Below are positions 6,223 through 6,911 of a stretch of 6,911 nucleotides of DNA, piece by piece (position 1 is the stretch's first letter; each line of letters begins with the position of its first letter). This DNA is from Desulfocapsa sp. Lineage in GTDB: Bacteria > Desulfobacterota > Desulfobulbia > Desulfobulbales > Desulfocapsaceae. The DNA is taken from contig JAOZLI010000009.1 in assembly GCA_029934915.1 (NCBI GenBank), positions 14,814 to 21,724 on the forward strand, in the 5' to 3' direction. Under the pieces are notes generated by a model. The model ran no database searches and was not told where the DNA came from. It saw nothing but the letters and a program-made list of their open reading frames with translations. Position numbers and translations under genes: made by a program.

Positions 6223-6798
6223 TTACTCCACCTGGATAGTTGTAAACGTTGTGCTTAGTTGAGATGCTTTGACTTTATCCATTTTATCTAAAATCTTGGC
6301 AGCCGATTTTACCTTCATGTTCGCAAGAAGATCTGCTGCAAGCTGTATGTCAACAGTACCCATGGCGAGGGCTGCACGATCCGGGCTCATTTTTGCATAA
6401 ATAAGACTCAGATCTTTGACTTTTTTTACTTCTTTGACATCCTTTTCAGCTAAAAGTTCTTCAATCTTTTTTTGAACTTTCTTGAGCTGATCAAGTTTGT
6501 CATCTAACAGCTTGAGTTTCTTATCGGCCTCCTTTTCAAGAGTCTTTAGCTCCTTCTCTTTTAAAGCCAGAACTTTCTTCTCTTCTTCCAGGTTTTCACG
6601 CTCACTTTGAAGAATTGAATATAAACGACGCTCTTCAACGGAGTCGAATGAGGTTTTAGGTTTTACAACTCTAGGCTTTTGTTCTTGAGTTGTGCTTTCT
6701 TTGTCTGGTTCAGTCTCTTCAGCAAAGACAAATGGTGTGAAACAACTAAGTGCGGTAATGAAGGCTATTTGTTTTATTATTTTTCTTTTGCTAATCAT
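6223..6798 (-). CDS. MotE-like periplasmic coiled-coil protein (MgtE N-domain-like C terminus)
   Basis: The 191-residue product starts with a Sec-type signal peptide: basic ISKRKIIKQ, a hydrophobic stretch (11-25), and a likely cut after V-F-A at 26. A charged, proline-containing spacer follows (27-50). A long Lys/Glu-rich coiled coil spans about 55-127. The C-terminal segment (about 130-188) contains LIYAKMSPDRAALAM, then LAADLLANMKVKSAAKILDK, the short helical repeat seen in MgtE N-terminal domains and in MotE. MotE was described in Sinorhizobium meliloti as a periplasmic chaperone for the motility protein MotC; in other bacteria such genes lie among flagellar genes with poorly defined roles, often near fliJ and fliK. 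Here it precedes fliK by 6 bp, so a role in flagellar assembly or motor stability is an inference. The ATG has a TGAGGA site with 6 bases of spacing. I leave the symbol blank because orthology to MotE is not established. Confidence 0.8.
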   Translation of the reverse strand: MISKRKIIKQIAFITALSCFTPFVFAEETEPDKESTTQEQKPRVVKPKTSFDSVEERRLYSILQSERENLEEEKKVLALKEKELKTLEKEADKKLKLLDDKLDQLKKVQKKIEELLAEKDVKEVKKVKDLSLIYAKMSPDRAALAMGTVDIQLAADLLANMKVKSAAKILDKMDKVKASQLSTTFTTIQVE

Positions 6799-6843
6799 GT
6801 TAATTCCTCAAACAATATGAATAATGCTGGATTGAAAAAAATT

Positions 6844-6872
6844 AGTATATATAAGATTGATGGCGTCGTAAA
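6844..6872 (-). promoter_or_regulatory. Possible sigma-70 promoter upstream of the motE-like gene
   Basis: On the minus strand TTTACG (6872-6867) and TATACT (6849-6844) are separated by 17 bases. The -10 box matches five of six consensus positions and the -35 box four of six, with ideal spacing. Transcription would begin about 7 bases downstream, leaving a leader of about 40 bases before the motE-like start. The region is AT-rich, so a chance match is possible. No GG-N10-GC sigma-54 motif is present in 6799-6911. Confidence 0.35.
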
Positions 6873-6884
6873 AAGCTTCTCAAC

Positions 6885-6911
6885 CATGAAGTGCATGAAG
6901 GCCATGAAGAA
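6885..6911. repeat. Three tandem 9-bp repeats (CATGAAGNN) at the window edge
   Basis: The plus strand reads CATGAAGTG, CATGAAGGC and CATGAAGAA in direct succession, ending at the window edge, so the array may continue. Only the last two bases of each unit vary. The minus strand is open through this region, but its translation (Phe-, Met- and Leu-rich, ending in a TGA at 6797-6795 that overlaps the next gene's ATG) does not look like FliJ or any other flagellar protein. I read it as non-coding repeat sequence. The role is unknown. Confidence 0.6.

Noticed and set aside
6795..6911. Minus-strand open frame from the window edge whose stop overlaps the motE-like start, considered as the end of FliJ
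   Set aside because: Its translation is hydrophobic and repetitive (F-M-A-F-M-H-F-M), while FliJ is a charged coiled coil; it fits translated repeat DNA better.

Overview
The window is one continuous stretch of a bacterial flagellar gene cluster. Every gene lies on the minus strand, so transcription runs from high to low coordinates. In transcription order the genes are a MotE-like periplasmic coiled-coil protein (6798-6223), FliK (6216-4696), FlgD (4672-3857) and FlgE (3817-2525), then a 273-bp non-coding gap, then MotA (2251-1487), MotB (1474-686), FliL (655-152) and the first 50 codons of FliM (152 to the window edge).

The organism is a Gram-negative bacterium: one gene has a Sec signal peptide and a periplasmic layout, and MotB has a peptidoglycan-binding OmpA domain. 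Gene order, the MotE-type gene beside fliK, the Cys-containing PomB-like start of MotB and the possible sigma-54 control all recall Desulfobacterota (former Deltaproteobacteria). That placement is an inference from remembered family patterns, not a search.

The layout splits into two transcription units. Unit 1 (motE-fliK-flgD-flgE) builds the hook: FlgD caps the growing hook, FlgE is the hook subunit, and FliK measures hook length and triggers the export switch. Its genes are 6 to 39 bp apart, and it ends in a clear intrinsic terminator just after flgE. Unit 2 (motA-motB-fliL-fliM) makes the stator ring, a stator-associated protein and a rotor switch protein; its genes are 12 and 30 bp apart, then overlap by one base.

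Between the units sits a compact regulatory region. Read toward motA it holds the flgE terminator, a perfect 6-bp-arm palindrome containing GTCATAAAAATGAC that resembles a FleQ/NtrC-family enhancer site, a GG-N10-GC sigma-54-type promoter about 80 bp further on, and a strong Shine-Dalgarno sequence before a TTG start codon for motA.

The right edge (6799-6911) holds no recognisable gene. It contains three 9-bp tandem repeats (CATGAAGNN) and a possible sigma-70 promoter for motE. I found no clearly undescribed system here. The points most worth a second look are the enhancer/promoter arrangement, the PomAB-like stator with a four-cysteine N terminus, and the repeat-containing leader upstream of motE.
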